Origin: Pseudomonas sp.
GTDB taxonomy: Bacteria; Pseudomonadota; Gammaproteobacteria; Pseudomonadales; Pseudomonadaceae
Assembly: GCA_007117785.1 (NCBI GenBank)
Contig: SKFV01000025.1
Location: 1 to 13,810, forward strand
Length of the DNA: 13,810 nt
Direction of reading: 5' to 3'
Made by a program: the position numbers and the translations under genes
Notes under the pieces: generated by a model
The model's database searches: none
The model's input: the letters and a program-made list of their open reading frames with translations, nothing else
Told to the model about the DNA's origin: nothing
Shown: positions 6,524-13,609 of the stretch, one piece after another
Position numbering within the stretch: position 1 is the stretch's first letter
Layout of the letters: every line of letters begins with the position of its first letter

Positions 6524-7933
6524 ATGAGTGCTGTGATGAAAGAGAAAAACTTTACCGACTTCAAGGTCGCCGATATCAGCCTGGCCGATTGGGGCCGCCG
6601 TGAAATCATTATCGCCGAATCGGAAATGCCGGCGCTGATGGGCCTGCGCCGCAAATACGCCGGCGAGCAGCCGCTCAAGGGTGCCAAGATCCTCGGCTGT
6701 ATCCATATGACCATCCAGACCGCCGTGCTGATCGAAACCCTGACTGCCCTGGGTGCCGAAGTGCGCTGGTCGTCGTGCAACATCTTCTCCACCCAGGATC
6801 AGGCCGCCGCAGCCATCGCCGCTGCTGGTATCCCCGTGTTCGCCTGGAAAGGTGAAACCGAAGAAGAGTACGAATGGTGCATCGAGCAGACCATCCTCAA
6901 GGATGGCCAGCCCTGGGATGCCAACATGATTCTGGATGATGGCGGCGACCTGACCGAAATCCTGCACAACAAATACCCGCAGATGCTCGATCTGGTTCAT
7001 GGCATCACCGAAGAGACCACCACCGGCGTTCATCGCCTGCTCGACATGCTGAAAAAAGGCACCCTGAAAGTCCCGGCGATCAACGTCAACGACTCGGTGA
7101 CCAAGAGCAAGAACGACAACAAGTATGGCTGCCGCCACAGCCTGAGCGACGCCATCAAGCGCGCGACTGACCACCTGCTGTCCGGCAAGCAGGCGCTGGT
7201 AATCGGCTATGGCGACGTCGGCAAGGGTTCCGCCCAGTCACTGCGTCAGGAAGGCATGATCGTGCGCATTACCGAAAGCGACCCGATCTGTGCCATGCAG
7301 GCCTGCATGGATGGTTACGAAGTCGTCTCGCCCTATATCAACGGCATCAACGATGGCAGCGAAGCCAGCATCAACCGTGACCTGCTGAGCAAGATCGACC
7401 TGCTGGTAACCTCTACCGGCAACGTCAATGTCTGTGACGCCAACATGCTCAAGGCACTGAAAAAGCGTGCTGTAGTGTGCAATATCGGTCACTTCGACAA
7501 CGAAATAGATACCGCCTATACCCGCGCCAACTGGCACTGGGAAGAGGTCAAGCCACAGGTGCACAAACTGCACCGCAATGGTAAGGACAACTTCGATCCG
7601 ACCAATGACGACTACCTGATCCTGCTCGCAGAAGGCCGCCTGGTGAACCTGGGCAACGCCACTGGCCACCCCAGCCGGATCATGGATGGCTCCTTCGCCA
7701 ACCAGGTACTGGCCCAGATCCACCTCTACGGTGAGCAGTTTGCCAAGCTGCCGGCCGCCGACAAGGCCGCCAAGCTGCGGGTAGAAGTGCTGCCGAAGAA
7801 ACTGGATGAAGAAGTCGCGCTGGAAATGGTCAAGGGCTTCGGTGGCGTGATCACGCAGCTGACCCAAAACCAGGCCGACTACATTGGCGTACCCGTCGAA
7901 GGTCCGTTCAAATCCGACGACTACCGCTACTGA
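6524..7933 (+). CDS. ahcY: S-adenosylhomocysteine hydrolase
   Basis: This cytosolic, NAD-dependent enzyme reversibly hydrolyses SAH to homocysteine and adenosine, removing the inhibitory product of methyltransferases. The 469-residue length fits the bacterial form that carries the extra segment of about 40 residues (here around 110-150). Motifs include HMTIQTAVLIET (61-72), NVNDSVTKSKNDNKYGCRHSL (187-207, substrate and NAD contacts), and the NAD-binding GYGDVGKG (228-235). The C-terminus ends in SDDYRY, as usual for the family. The ATG at 6524 has GGAG 7 bases upstream, which is the element hidden by the riboswitch platform. metF follows 83 bp downstream and is probably co-transcribed. Confidence 0.97.
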   Translation: MSAVMKEKNFTDFKVADISLADWGRREIIIAESEMPALMGLRRKYAGEQPLKGAKILGCIHMTIQTAVLIETLTALGAEVRWSSCNIFSTQDQAAAAIAAAGIPVFAWKGETEEEYEWCIEQTILKDGQPWDANMILDDGGDLTEILHNKYPQMLDLVHGITEETTTGVHRLLDMLKKGTLKVPAINVNDSVTKSKNDNKYGCRHSLSDAIKRATDHLLSGKQALVIGYGDVGKGSAQSLRQEGMIVRITESDPICAMQACMDGYEVVSPYINGINDGSEASINRDLLSKIDLLVTSTGNVNVCDANMLKALKKRAVVCNIGHFDNEIDTAYTRANWHWEEVKPQVHKLHRNGKDNFDPTNDDYLILLAEGRLVNLGNATGHPSRIMDGSFANQVLAQIHLYGEQFAKLPAADKAAKLRVEVLPKKLDEEVALEMVKGFGGVITQLTQNQADYIGVPVEGPFKSDDYRY

Positions 7934-7948
7934 TCCGCGGCAGGCCGT

Positions 7949-7987
7949 TGCGCCGCCAGCAAGCTCCAGGGCTCGCTGTGCGGCGCA
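7949..7987 (+). other. Hairpin in the ahcY-metF gap
   Basis: TGCGCCGC (7949-7956) pairs exactly with GCGGCGCA (7980-7987). The stem continues inward with AGC.AGC/GCT.GCT (7958-7964 with 7971-7977), interrupted by small mismatches. No T-run follows, so metF can probably be read through from ahcY. The structure could stabilise the upstream message or lower metF expression. Confidence 0.5.
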
Positions 7988-8016
7988 TAAGGCTTGCAGC
8001 CAGCAAGAGATAGACC

Positions 8017-8865
8017 ATGACACAGAACCGCCCCTCAGCCCCGGTCAGCTTTGAATTCTTTCCAACCAAGACCGACGCCGGGCATGCCAAACTGATTGCC
8101 GCCGCCCAAGTACTGGCTGGCGAAAATCCCGAATTCTTCTCCGTCACCTATGGTGCCGGTGGTTCCACCCGTGACCGCACGCTGAACACCGTGCTGCAGC
8201 TGGACCAGGAAGTAAAAGTGCCCACTGCACCCCACTTGTCCTGTGTCGGCGACAGCAAGGAAGACCTGCGCAGCCTGCTCACCCTGTACCGTGAATCCGG
8301 TATTCAGCGCATTGTTGCCCTGCGTGGCGACCTGCCCTCGGGTATGGGCCAGGCGTCTGGTGAACTGCGCTACGCCAATGAACTGGTCGAGTTTATCCGT
8401 GCCGAAACCGGTGACCAGTTCACCATTGAAGTTGCCGCCTATCCGGAAGCCCATCCACAGGCACGCAGCTTCGAGGATGATTTGCGCAACTTTGTGCGCA
8501 AGGCCGAGGCCGGTGCCGACAGCGCCATCACCCAGTACTTCTTCAATGCCGATTGTTATTTCCACTTTGTCGACCGCGTGCGCCAGGCCGGTGTGGATAT
8601 CCCGATCATTCCCGGCATCATGCCGATTACCAACTACAGCAAGCTGGCCCGCTTCTCCGACGCCTGCGGGGCGGAAATTCCGCGCTGGATTCGCAAGCAG
8701 CTGGAAGCCTACGGGGACGACAGTGACAGCATTGCCGCCTTTGGCACCGAGGTGATCACCGACATGTGTCAGCGCCTGCTCGACGGCGGCGCACCCGGTT
8801 TGCACTTCTACACATTGAATCAAGCAGAAGCCAGCCTGGCCGTGTGGCGCAACCTCCACGGCTAG
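8017..8865 (+). CDS. metF: 5,10-methylenetetrahydrofolate reductase
   Basis: This FAD-dependent TIM-barrel enzyme reduces 5,10-methylene-THF to 5-methyl-THF, the methyl donor for methionine synthase. The 282-residue length is normal for bacterial MetF. The N-terminal VSFEFFPTKTD carries the catalytic Glu13. FSVTYGAGGSTRDRT (41-55), ALRGDLP (101-107, flavin-contacting Asp105), EVAAYPE and PGIMPITNY are family hallmarks. The ATG is preceded by a purine-rich AAGAGA acting as a modest ribosome site. Downstream of ahcY it supplies the methyl groups to convert the homocysteine made by AhcY back to methionine. No SahR-like palindrome or riboswitch of its own is seen. Confidence 0.96.
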   Translation: MTQNRPSAPVSFEFFPTKTDAGHAKLIAAAQVLAGENPEFFSVTYGAGGSTRDRTLNTVLQLDQEVKVPTAPHLSCVGDSKEDLRSLLTLYRESGIQRIVALRGDLPSGMGQASGELRYANELVEFIRAETGDQFTIEVAAYPEAHPQARSFEDDLRNFVRKAEAGADSAITQYFFNADCYFHFVDRVRQAGVDIPIIPGIMPITNYSKLARFSDACGAEIPRWIRKQLEAYGDDSDSIAAFGTEVITDMCQRLLDGGAPGLHFYTLNQAEASLAVWRNLHG

Positions 8866-8914
8866 ATCAAGAGCCTGCGCGCCTTTGGCAGCGGGAAGGT
8901 CAAGCGTTAAGTTG

Positions 8915-8968
8915 TTGTGTCGTCAGCGCGAGAACGTGCTCTGCACTTTATGCGCTCTACTGACACAA
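8915..8968 (+). other. Nested inverted repeat between metF and the helicase gene
   Basis: TTGTGTC (8915-8921) pairs with GACACAA (8962-8968). Inside, AGCGC pairs with GCGCT, and GTGC/GCAC closes a small central loop. The 54-base structure occupies the middle of the 246-bp gap 8866-9111. No T-run follows it. It may be a 3'-end structure of the metF message or an RNA element. The rest of the gap holds the helicase promoter and leader; I see no gene in it. Confidence 0.4.
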
Positions 8969-9033
8969 TACTGCCAGGCTTGGCCTTCCAGCGCGGTGAT
9001 GCTTTCAAGCAAACGCCTGACAAACGTAAGCTG

Positions 9034-9042
9034 TGTTATACT
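9034..9042 (+). promoter_or_regulatory. Extended -10 promoter of the helicase gene
   Basis: TGTTATACT at 9034-9042 is an extended -10 box (TGn plus TATACT, five of six to consensus). A CTGACA at 9017-9022 resembles a -35 box but is only 14 bases away, so the extended -10 probably does most of the work. Initiation near 9049 would give a leader of about 60 bases containing the hairpin at 9060-9093. Confidence 0.55.
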
Positions 9043-9059
9043 GACTTTTCTTCAATTCC

Positions 9060-9093
9060 GGCCGCACGAACATTTACGAGTTCGCAAACGGCC
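9060..9093 (+). other. Two-part hairpin in the helicase 5' leader
   Basis: GGCCG (9060-9064) pairs with CGGCC (9089-9093), and inside it CGAAC (9067-9071) pairs with GTTCG (9080-9084) around an 8-base loop. The structure ends 5 bases before the AGGG ribosome site (9099-9102). DEAD-box helicase messages are often controlled through structured leaders, for example in the cold or by self-regulation; whether that applies here is inference. Confidence 0.5.
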
Positions 9094-9111
9094 ATCACAG
9101 GGTTTATCTGA

Positions 9112-10638
9112 ATGTCCTTTGCTTCTCTCGGCTTGTCCGACGCGTTGTTGCGCGCCGTGGCGACCACCGGTCATACCACACCTACACCTGTTCAACTGCA
9201 AGCCATCCCCACCGTACTGCAAGGCCGCGACCTGATGGTTGCCGCGCAAACGGGTACCGGCAAGACCGGCGGCTTCGCTCTACCCATGCTGGAACTGCTG
9301 TTTCCCAATGGCCAGCCCAGCGGCCATACGCGCAAACCGCGACAAGTGCGTGCCCTGGTGCTGACGCCAACCCGGGAACTTGCTGCACAGGTACACGAAA
9401 GCATAACCGACTATGCTTCAGAGCTGCCGCTGAAAAGTGCCTGTGTATTTGGTGGCGTTGGCCCCAATCCACAGGTACGCGCCATTGCGCCTGGCCTGGA
9501 TATTCTGGTTGCCTGCCCCGGTCGCTTGCTCGATCTGGCCAACCAGAAACTGGTCGACCTGTCGCAGGTGGAAATCCTCGTCCTCGACGAAGCCGACCGT
9601 ATGCTCGATATGGGCTTTATCCATGATGTGAAGAAAGTCATTGCCCGCCTGCCGGGCAAACGCCAGAACCTGTTGTTCTCTGCAACCTTCTCGAAAGAGA
9701 TTACCGAGCTGGCCAACCGCCTGCTGAATGAACCACTGCGTATCGAAGTCACGCCGCCAAATACCACGGTCGAGCGTATCGAGCAGCGAGTATTCCGCAT
9801 CCAGTCGGGCCACAAGCGTGCCCTGCTTGCTCACCTGATCACCCAGGGCGCCTGGGAACAGGTACTGGTATTTACCCGTACCAAGCACGGCGCCAACCGC
9901 CTGGCGGAATACCTCAACAAACAGGGCCTGACGGCTGCCGCCATCCACGGCAACAAGAGCCAGAGTGCACGCACCAAGGCACTGAAAGAATTCAAGGCCG
10001 GCACCTTGCGTATTATGGTTGCCACCGATATTGCTGCCCGTGGTCTGGACATCGACCAGTTGCCCCACGTAGTCAACTTCGAACTGCCCAATGTCTCCGA
10101 AGATTATGTCCACCGCATCGGCCGCACCGGCCGCGCCGGTCGCAGCGGCGAAGCCATTTCTCTGGTCAGCCCGGATGAGGAAAAGCTGCTCAAGGCGATT
10201 GAGCGCATGACCCGCCAGCAAATCGATACCGGTGATGACCTCGGTTTTGTTGCCCCGAGCCAGAACGATCTGAACAATGATCGCCCGGAGCGCGCCGAAC
10301 GCTCGGGCTCGGATCGCCCACGTAATAACCAGCCGAACCGTTCGCGTAACCCCGACAGCAACAAAGGTGGCCAGCAACCTGCGCGTGCGGCCAACAAACG
10401 CAATGGCCCCAAGGGCCCCAGACCCGCAAGCAAAGGCCCGACTGACCAGCCGCGCATCAACCAGCAGCGTCGCCCCCAGCGTGCAGCTCGCCCGGTAATC
10501 AGCGAGCCGGATGATGCCGTCGCTCGCGAACGCCGCCTGCAGGCATTCGGCAACCGCGCCGTTCCCGATCCGGACGAAAAGCCCGCACGCAACCCGCGTC
10601 GCAAAGGCCAGGAAAAACCGGCCCTGTTCGGCGGCTGA
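9112..10638 (+). CDS. rhlE: RhlE-type DEAD-box ATP-dependent RNA helicase
   Basis: This cytosolic RNA helicase is likely to act in RNA turnover, ribosome assembly or cold adaptation. All core motifs are present in 508 residues: Q motif (TTPTPVQLQAIP, 22-33), Walker A AQTGTGKT (45-52), PTREL (86-90), DEAD (159-162), SAT (190-192), VFTRT (253-257), ATDIAARGLDI (304-314) and HRIGRTGRAG (334-343). After about residue 380 comes a disordered tail rich in Arg, Asn, Pro and Lys, typical of RhlE RNA-binding extensions. Motif Ib reads CPGR instead of the usual TPGR. Its position after metF matches what I recall for the PAO1 gene called rhlE2; I use the family name. It has its own extended -10 promoter and ends in a strong intrinsic terminator. 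Confidence 0.92.
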   Translation: MSFASLGLSDALLRAVATTGHTTPTPVQLQAIPTVLQGRDLMVAAQTGTGKTGGFALPMLELLFPNGQPSGHTRKPRQVRALVLTPTRELAAQVHESITDYASELPLKSACVFGGVGPNPQVRAIAPGLDILVACPGRLLDLANQKLVDLSQVEILVLDEADRMLDMGFIHDVKKVIARLPGKRQNLLFSATFSKEITELANRLLNEPLRIEVTPPNTTVERIEQRVFRIQSGHKRALLAHLITQGAWEQVLVFTRTKHGANRLAEYLNKQGLTAAAIHGNKSQSARTKALKEFKAGTLRIMVATDIAARGLDIDQLPHVVNFELPNVSEDYVHRIGRTGRAGRSGEAISLVSPDEEKLLKAIERMTRQQIDTGDDLGFVAPSQNDLNNDRPERAERSGSDRPRNNQPNRSRNPDSNKGGQQPARAANKRNGPKGPRPASKGPTDQPRINQQRRPQRAARPVISEPDDAVARERRLQAFGNRAVPDPDEKPARNPRRKGQEKPALFGG

Positions 10639-10661
10639 ACACATACCTGCATGAGCACCAT

Positions 10662-10696
10662 CAATAACGCCAGCAACTAGCTGGCGTTATTGTTTT
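10662..10696 (+). terminator. Intrinsic terminator after the helicase gene
   Basis: CAATAACGCCAG (10662-10673) and CTGGCGTTATTG (10681-10692) form a perfect 12-bp stem with a 7-base loop, followed directly by TTTT (10693-10696). It starts 24 bases after the helicase stop. It closes the plus-strand transcript, and a new promoter begins 13 bases later. Confidence 0.92.
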
Positions 10697-10708
10697 ACAG
10701 CGCCCGGT

Positions 10709-10737
10709 TTGCCGACCTTAGCGTCAACTCCTATAGT
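10709..10737 (+). promoter_or_regulatory. Sigma-70-type promoter of the DUF3617 gene
   Basis: TTGCCG (10709-10714) and TATAGT (10732-10737) are spaced by exactly 17 bases and match the -35 and -10 consensus at four and five of six positions. The pair lies just after the helicase terminator and about 56 bases before the DUF3617 start codon. Confidence 0.65.
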
Positions 10738-10792
10738 CATCAGGCAGCGGTCAAAGGACCCTGCCCGAACCCACGACAAAAGGAGTTGCCCC

Positions 10793-11383
10793 ATGTGGCA
10801 GACAGCAACCAGAACCTTTCTTGCCTGCCTCACCGGCAGCATTATTGTCAGCGCCCACGCACAATCGATTTCACCTCTGCCAGAAACCGGCTTGTGGGAG
10901 GTTGAAAGTACCACGCTGATCAATGGTCAGGACCTCATGGCCGCCATCCGCGAAACCCGGCGTGCCATGCTGGAACAAATACCGGAAGAACAACGGGCGA
11001 TAATGGAGGCGATGATGCAAGAGGATGATGACGACAATGCTTACGACTGCATTACCGAAGCAGACGCGGCCAATTTCAGACGCCCCGAAGCCTTGATAAA
11101 CGAACTGCAACAGGACATGCCTGGATGCACCATTGCGCTCACCGAAAGCGGTGGTAACCGTCTGGCTTTTGCCGGCACATGCGCTGATGCTGATGGCTTT
11201 ACCGGCGATATGCAAGGCGAAATCGTCATGGTGAGTGCTCGCGAAATGCGTCACAGCATCAGCGGCACAGGCACTCTGGATACCCCGGCAGAAGAACTGC
11301 CGCCAAGCATGCAAGGCATGTCAGGTAATGTTGAAACCCAGCATACCGAGGTCGCCCGCTGGGTTGCTGCTGACTGCCGTTAA
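10793..11383 (+). CDS. DUF3617-family periplasmic protein, function unknown
   Basis: The 196-residue protein starts with a cleavable signal peptide (hydrophobic residues 9-20, probable cleavage after AHA at 21-23), so the mature protein is periplasmic. The mature N-terminus TGLWEVESTT and the later YDCIT motif (84-88) fit the DUF3617 family, whose role is not known. Four cysteines (86, 112, 130, 195) remain after cleavage and could form two disulfides. A strongly acidic patch (QEDDDDN, 76-82) follows a Glu/Met-rich helix. The start at 10793 was chosen because AAGGAG precedes it and the signal peptide begins there; upstream codons to 10709 would overlap the promoter. It stands alone between the helicase terminator and the stress-protein gene. 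Confidence 0.8.
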   Translation: MWQTATRTFLACLTGSIIVSAHAQSISPLPETGLWEVESTTLINGQDLMAAIRETRRAMLEQIPEEQRAIMEAMMQEDDDDNAYDCITEADAANFRRPEALINELQQDMPGCTIALTESGGNRLAFAGTCADADGFTGDMQGEIVMVSAREMRHSISGTGTLDTPAEELPPSMQGMSGNVETQHTEVARWVAADCR

Positions 11384-11468
11384 CGCATAGGTCTGACCCA
11401 GATCATGGAAAAATCTCCCGCGACTGCCACACTGTAGCTAAGTGAGCAAAACAATCAGGAGAGTTGCC

Positions 11469-12257
11469 ATGTTGAAACATTGCATTGTCGGAGTGGACTA
11501 TTCACCGGAATGGGACCGCACACTCGAATACCTACCAGCCATCAAGAACCTTGTCGGTCTTGAACACCTGACCCTGGTGCATGTCGTAGAGAGCTTCAAG
11601 CGACAACGTACCCAGGATCAGGCCGGGGTTGCCGAAGGCCACCTCAAGGGACTTGCCGAGCAACTGACTGCCGATCTGGGTATTGCCGTCGATTATCAGG
11701 TACGCACCGGCTTTGCCGCCTCGGAAATTCTCGAAGTAGCCAAGAAGCATGAAGCCGATGGCGTTATTGCCCTGAACCGCAGCCATTCCGCCAGCCGTGA
11801 AGTACTGGTCGGCAATATCGTGATCAACCTGGCCCGCATGACCAAACTACCACTACTGGTAGTAGCCAGTGATGGCGCTATCGCCGAGCCAGGCGCGCCA
11901 GTGATCCTCGGCACCGATGGTTCTGGCCCGGCCAAGGCAGCACAGCGCTGGTTTGAAGGTTTTGTGCGGCAGGGCAATCATGGCCTGGCCCTGTGGGTCG
12001 ATGCCGATGAACACGATGATGAAGAGGAAGCCCACCGCTCCCTCAGCACCTTGAGCAGTGAGTTCAGCAATGTGGCAACCCGTCGCCTCAAGGGCGATGT
12101 CACTGACGAGCTGGTCGCTACCGCTACCGAAGAAAAAGCGGCCCTGTTGATCATCGGCAAACGCGGCAGCACGCCCATTCAGGATCTACTGATTGGCAGT
12201 ACGGCAGAAGCCGTGGTGCGCGAAAGCCGCCAACCGGTATTATTGATCCCTTCCTGA
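11469..12257 (+). CDS. Tandem universal stress protein
   Basis: The 262-residue cytosolic protein has two UspA-like domains, about 1-136 and 143-262. The second ends in the canonical nucleotide-binding signature G-x2-G-x9-G-S (G230-K-R-G233, then G243-S244). The first domain has the equivalent stretch NRSHSASREVLVGN, where the leading glycines are absent, so it probably does not bind ATP in the same way. The layout recalls a compact UspE-like protein, but it is shorter than the roughly 316 residues of UspE. An acidic run (DADEHDDEEE, 178-187) sits in the second domain. AGGAG lies upstream of the ATG at 11469, which decides the start over the ATG at 11442. Such proteins usually help survival during stasis or low oxygen; no Anr/FNR box was seen in the 85-bp upstream gap. 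Confidence 0.88.
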   Translation: MLKHCIVGVDYSPEWDRTLEYLPAIKNLVGLEHLTLVHVVESFKRQRTQDQAGVAEGHLKGLAEQLTADLGIAVDYQVRTGFAASEILEVAKKHEADGVIALNRSHSASREVLVGNIVINLARMTKLPLLVVASDGAIAEPGAPVILGTDGSGPAKAAQRWFEGFVRQGNHGLALWVDADEHDDEEEAHRSLSTLSSEFSNVATRRLKGDVTDELVATATEEKAALLIIGKRGSTPIQDLLIGSTAEAVVRESRQPVLLIPS

Positions 12258-12269
12258 GTTCCTTATCTG

Positions 12270-12295
12270 GCGGCCACCGACAATCCGGCGGCCGC
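12270..12295. terminator. Possible terminator between convergent genes
   Basis: GCGGCC (12270-12275) pairs with GGCCGC (12290-12295) in the 42-bp gap between the convergent stress-protein and CoA-transferase genes. Downstream on the plus strand is only TCCTT, so the U-tract is poor. The position suits a terminator, but the sequence is weak. Confidence 0.35.
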
Positions 12296-12299
12296 TCCT

Positions 12300-13502
12300 T
12301 CAGCCTGGCTGCTCAGCAGCATCAGTTTCGCCCAACCAGTCCCGCCGCACACTGGCAGCATCGGCATCCAGTAGCGGAGGTGCATGTCGGTAGCTGACCG
12401 GCGTACGCGACAGCCGAATCGGGTTGGCCACCAGACTGACCTTATCGGTCAGCGGGTGCGGCATCTGCAATGCCAGCTCCCTGCCCTGCACCTGAGGGTC
12501 AGCAAACACCTGCCGGAGATCATTGATCGGGCCACAAGGCACGCCCGCCTGCTGCAGAAGACTGACCCATTCTGCCGTGGTACGAAATACCGTTTGCTGG
12601 CGAATCAGTGGAATCAACTTGGCACGATGGGCGACCCGGGATGCATTGGTGGCAAAACGCGGATCATCTGCCCACTGTGATTGACCGACAGCTGCGGCAA
12701 AGGCGCGGAACTGGCTGTCGTTACCGACGGTAAGAATGAGATTACCATCGGCGGTGGGAAAATCCTGGTAGGGCACAATGTTCGGGTGGGCATTACCCAG
12801 ACGCTCCGGCACCTTGCCGGTGGTCAGGTAATTCAGCGCCTGGTTGGCCAGGCAGGCGACCTGCACATCCAGCAAGGCCAGATCGATATGCTGGCCCAGG
12901 CCACTTTTCTCGCGCTCGGCCAATGCAGCAAGAATCGCATTACTGGCGTAAAGGCCGGTTAACACATCGGTGAGCGCCACCCCGACCTTGAGGGGGCCCG
13001 CACCCGGCTCACCGTCTGGCTGCCCGGTTACACTCATCAAGCCGCCCAGCCCCTGGATCATGAAATCGTAACCGGCCCGCGTCGCATAAGGGCCGGTCTG
13101 ACCAAAACCGGTCACCGAGCAATAAATCAGCCGCGGATTGAGCACTTGCAGACTGGCATAATCCAGCCCATAGGCTGCCAGACCGCCAACCTTGAAGTTC
13201 TCGATCAACACGTCGGCGTGAGCCACCAGGCGTTTAAGCTCGGCCTGCCCGGCCGGCTGGGTAAAGTCGATTGCCAGCGAGCGCTTGTTGCGGTTGGCAC
13301 AGAGGAAATAGGCGGCTTCCGAGGTGTCTCGCCCCTCATTGTCTTTCAGATAAGGTGGCCCCCAGGCGCGAGTATCATCACCGCTGCCAGGGCGTTCGAT
13401 CTTGACCACATCCGCTCCCAGGTCACCGAGCAACTGACCGGCCCAGGGCCCGGCCAGAATGCGCGATAGATCAAGGACTTTCAGACCCGACAGGGCATCC
13501 AT
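12300..13502 (-). CDS. Class III (formyl-CoA transferase family) CoA-transferase, probably glutarate CoA-transferase
   Basis: The 400-residue protein is a family III CoA-transferase: the N-terminal LKVLDLSRILAGPWAGQLLGDLGADVVKIE (7-36) is typical. The catalytic Asp is Asp179 in ALTDVLTGLYA, equivalent to Asp169 of formyl-CoA transferase. VTGFGQTGPYATRAGYD (130-145) is another conserved block. The enzymes move CoA between acids without ATP. Lying directly downstream of gcdH, it most likely activates glutarate to glutaryl-CoA with succinyl-CoA as donor, in lysine/glutarate catabolism; this is inferred from context. The start MDALSGLK has GGAG 8 bases upstream; the upstream codons to 13544 are rejected because they run into the gcdH terminator. 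Confidence 0.88.
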   Translation of the reverse strand: MDALSGLKVLDLSRILAGPWAGQLLGDLGADVVKIERPGSGDDTRAWGPPYLKDNEGRDTSEAAYFLCANRNKRSLAIDFTQPAGQAELKRLVAHADVLIENFKVGGLAAYGLDYASLQVLNPRLIYCSVTGFGQTGPYATRAGYDFMIQGLGGLMSVTGQPDGEPGAGPLKVGVALTDVLTGLYASNAILAALAEREKSGLGQHIDLALLDVQVACLANQALNYLTTGKVPERLGNAHPNIVPYQDFPTADGNLILTVGNDSQFRAFAAAVGQSQWADDPRFATNASRVAHRAKLIPLIRQQTVFRTTAEWVSLLQQAGVPCGPINDLRQVFADPQVQGRELALQMPHPLTDKVSLVANPIRLSRTPVSYRHAPPLLDADAASVRRDWLGETDAAEQPG

Positions 13503-13540
13503 AGCGATATCTCCAGACAGATGCAGCCAACACAGCTGCC

Positions 13541-13583
13541 TCAAAACGAAAACGGCGAGTCAGCCCAAAGGACCAACTCGCCG
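13541..13583 (-). terminator. Intrinsic terminator after gcdH
   Basis: On the minus strand, CGGCGAGT (13583-13576) pairs with ACTCGCCG (13560-13553); a further GTCC/GGGC pairing is possible in the loop. The stem is followed by TTTTCGTTTT (13552-13543). It lies 27 bases after the gcdH stop and 38 bases before the CoA-transferase start, so it should cut or strongly reduce read-through between them. Confidence 0.85.
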
Positions 13584-13609
13584 CCAACAACACCAGCAAT
13601 CAATCAGGC

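Noticed and set aside
7238..8023. 261-codon minus-strand frame opposite ahcY
   Set aside because: Shadow of the AhcY C-terminal half; no start signal or domain.
8885..9235. Short open frames in the metF-helicase gap
   Set aside because: They run through the promoter and structured leader and into the helicase in another frame; no ribosome site or family resemblance.
9418..10644. 408-codon minus-strand frame opposite the helicase gene
   Set aside because: Long only because of the GC-rich antisense frame; it contains no motif, and the helicase has all core motifs.
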